A DNA stretch of 64,000 bases from Paenibacillus ihumii (GTDB taxonomy: Bacteria > Bacillota > Bacilli > Paenibacillales > Paenibacillaceae), in assembly GCF_001403875.1 (NCBI RefSeq), contig NZ_LN884299.1, forward strand, positions 2,294,117 to 2,358,116, given 5' to 3'. The notes under the pieces were generated by a model. The model saw only the letters and a list, made by a program, of their open reading frames with translations, was not told where the DNA came from and did not search any database. A program made the position numbers and the translations under genes. Each line of letters begins with the position of its first letter. Position 1 is the stretch's first letter. Below are positions 63,415 to 64,000 of the stretch, in pieces.

Positions 63415-64000
63415 TTAAGTTAACTTTTGTCCCAGCGCTGCAAACACATTTTCCAGATCCCCCATGGACAGGTTGGCTGCAGAGAAATCGCTTGGCGTCG
63501 ACGCTGATTGCTCCTGCTCCAAACAGTGCTCAAGTATAAGAAGAAGATGCTTCTTATAGGATTCAGCCAATGCGGTCATCGTCTTCAGCTCATATTGCTG
63601 CTGGTTGTACATCAGCTGAAGGATCAATTGCCCGTTCTCCACCATTCCAGTCACCTCCAGCGCATAGCTTCTGTCCGAATCAGGGCTGAAGGATGCCCCT
63701 GAAGGCATGGAGGAGGGTCCAAACACTGCCGTCGCCATATCCTGGTCAAATTGTCCCAAATAGTTGAAGCTGATTTCCGGACACAGGTTGAAACGCAGCT
63801 GTTCCTTTCGCTCGGCGGGCGCTGCATATTTCAAAATGTGATAGCCTGTACCTTTTTCGGGAACGTTCCTTAGCATCTCCTTGATCGTCTTGATCTGGAA
63901 GGAGAGATCCTTCGAATGCTCCATATTCAACACCACCGGATAAAGCGAGGTGAACCAGCCAACTGTCCGGCTAACGTTCAAGTCCCTGAACAGTTCCTCC
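63415..64000 (-). CDS. NRPS C-terminus: epimerisation domain (cut by window edge)
   Basis: The frame is open to the window edge and reads EELFRDLNVSRTVGWFTSLYPVVL, then GYHILKY, EISFNYLGQFDQDM and a tail STPSDFSAANLSMGDLENVF. These are the second half of an NRPS epimerisation domain and a donor docking segment. The protein must hand a D-amino-acid-ended peptide to the C1 domain of the next enzyme, whose gene starts 13 nt downstream. Upstream modules lie beyond the window. The TTG at 63981 is not a start; it is internal. Confidence 0.93.
   Translation of the reverse strand, partial: EELFRDLNVSRTVGWFTSLYPVVLNMEHSKDLSFQIKTIKEMLRNVPEKGTGYHILKYAAPAERKEQLRFNLCPEISFNYLGQFDQDMATAVFGPSSMPSGASFSPDSDRSYALEVTGMVENGQLILQLMYNQQQYELKTMTALAESYKKHLLLILEHCLEQEQSASTPSDFSAANLSMGDLENVFAALGQKLT

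Overview
The window looks like chromosome from a low-to-mid-GC Gram-positive endospore-former of the Paenibacillaceae, most likely Paenibacillus. This rests on Bacillus-type ribosome binding sites, a YeeI-type YebC protein, a mannitol operon in the order mtlA-mtlR-mtlF-mtlD, a Feu-type siderophore uptake operon with Fur boxes, and very large Bacillales-style NRPS genes. The genus is an inference from protein similarity recalled from memory; no search was run.

Layout. 1-3.1 kb: the N-terminal part of a UbiD-family decarboxylase running off the left edge, a Tet(L)/Tet(K)-like 14-TM efflux pump preceded by a 20-codon leader peptide and an SD-sequestering hairpin, and a YebC-family protein. 3.1-4.1 kb: about 1.1 kb without genes, filled with 12-bp, ~40-bp and 10-bp tandem repeats and an inverted-repeat element. 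4.1-6.7 kb: a cytochrome P450 and a Gfo/Idh/MocA oxidoreductase, divergent. 7.2-16.6 kb: a glycosylation island with six glycosyltransferase genes (one fused to a methyltransferase, one a double GT-B/GT2 protein), a DegT-type aminotransferase and a PglD/NeuD-type acyltransferase. 16.7-24.1 kb: an ABC exporter and an iron-siderophore uptake block (FeuA-FeuB-FeuC-esterase order, plus a second binding protein, both with Fur boxes, no ATPase). 24.1-32.6 kb: MscS channel, a decayed methionine-synthase-like gene, LysR regulator, GGDEF cyclase, guanine-deaminase-like enzyme, ROK kinase with an unlisted 36-codon ORF in front, an AlkD-like DNA repair protein and an MgtE magnesium transporter. 32.7-38.2 kb: the mannitol PTS operon with a cre box inside the mtlA promoter. 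38.3-41.6 kb: a three-gene ABC-2 system.

41.8-64.0 kb is the main accessory locus: three co-directional NRPS genes on the minus strand. The upstream one is cut by the right edge (only its terminal epimerisation domain is visible). Next come a 3620-residue C-A-T/C-A-T/C-A-T-E enzyme and a 3542-residue C-A-T/C-A-T/C-A-T-R enzyme ending in a thioester reductase. The assembly line therefore adds at least six residues after a D-residue delivered from upstream and releases the peptide reductively as an aldehyde or alcohol. Two consecutive A-T-C blocks of the middle enzyme are near-identical over 3.1 kb, with differences clustered in the adenylation pocket. The ABC-2 system just downstream is a candidate exporter or self-protection system.

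Most start codons were chosen by SD spacing, so several differ from the longest possible frame; alternatives are given per entry.
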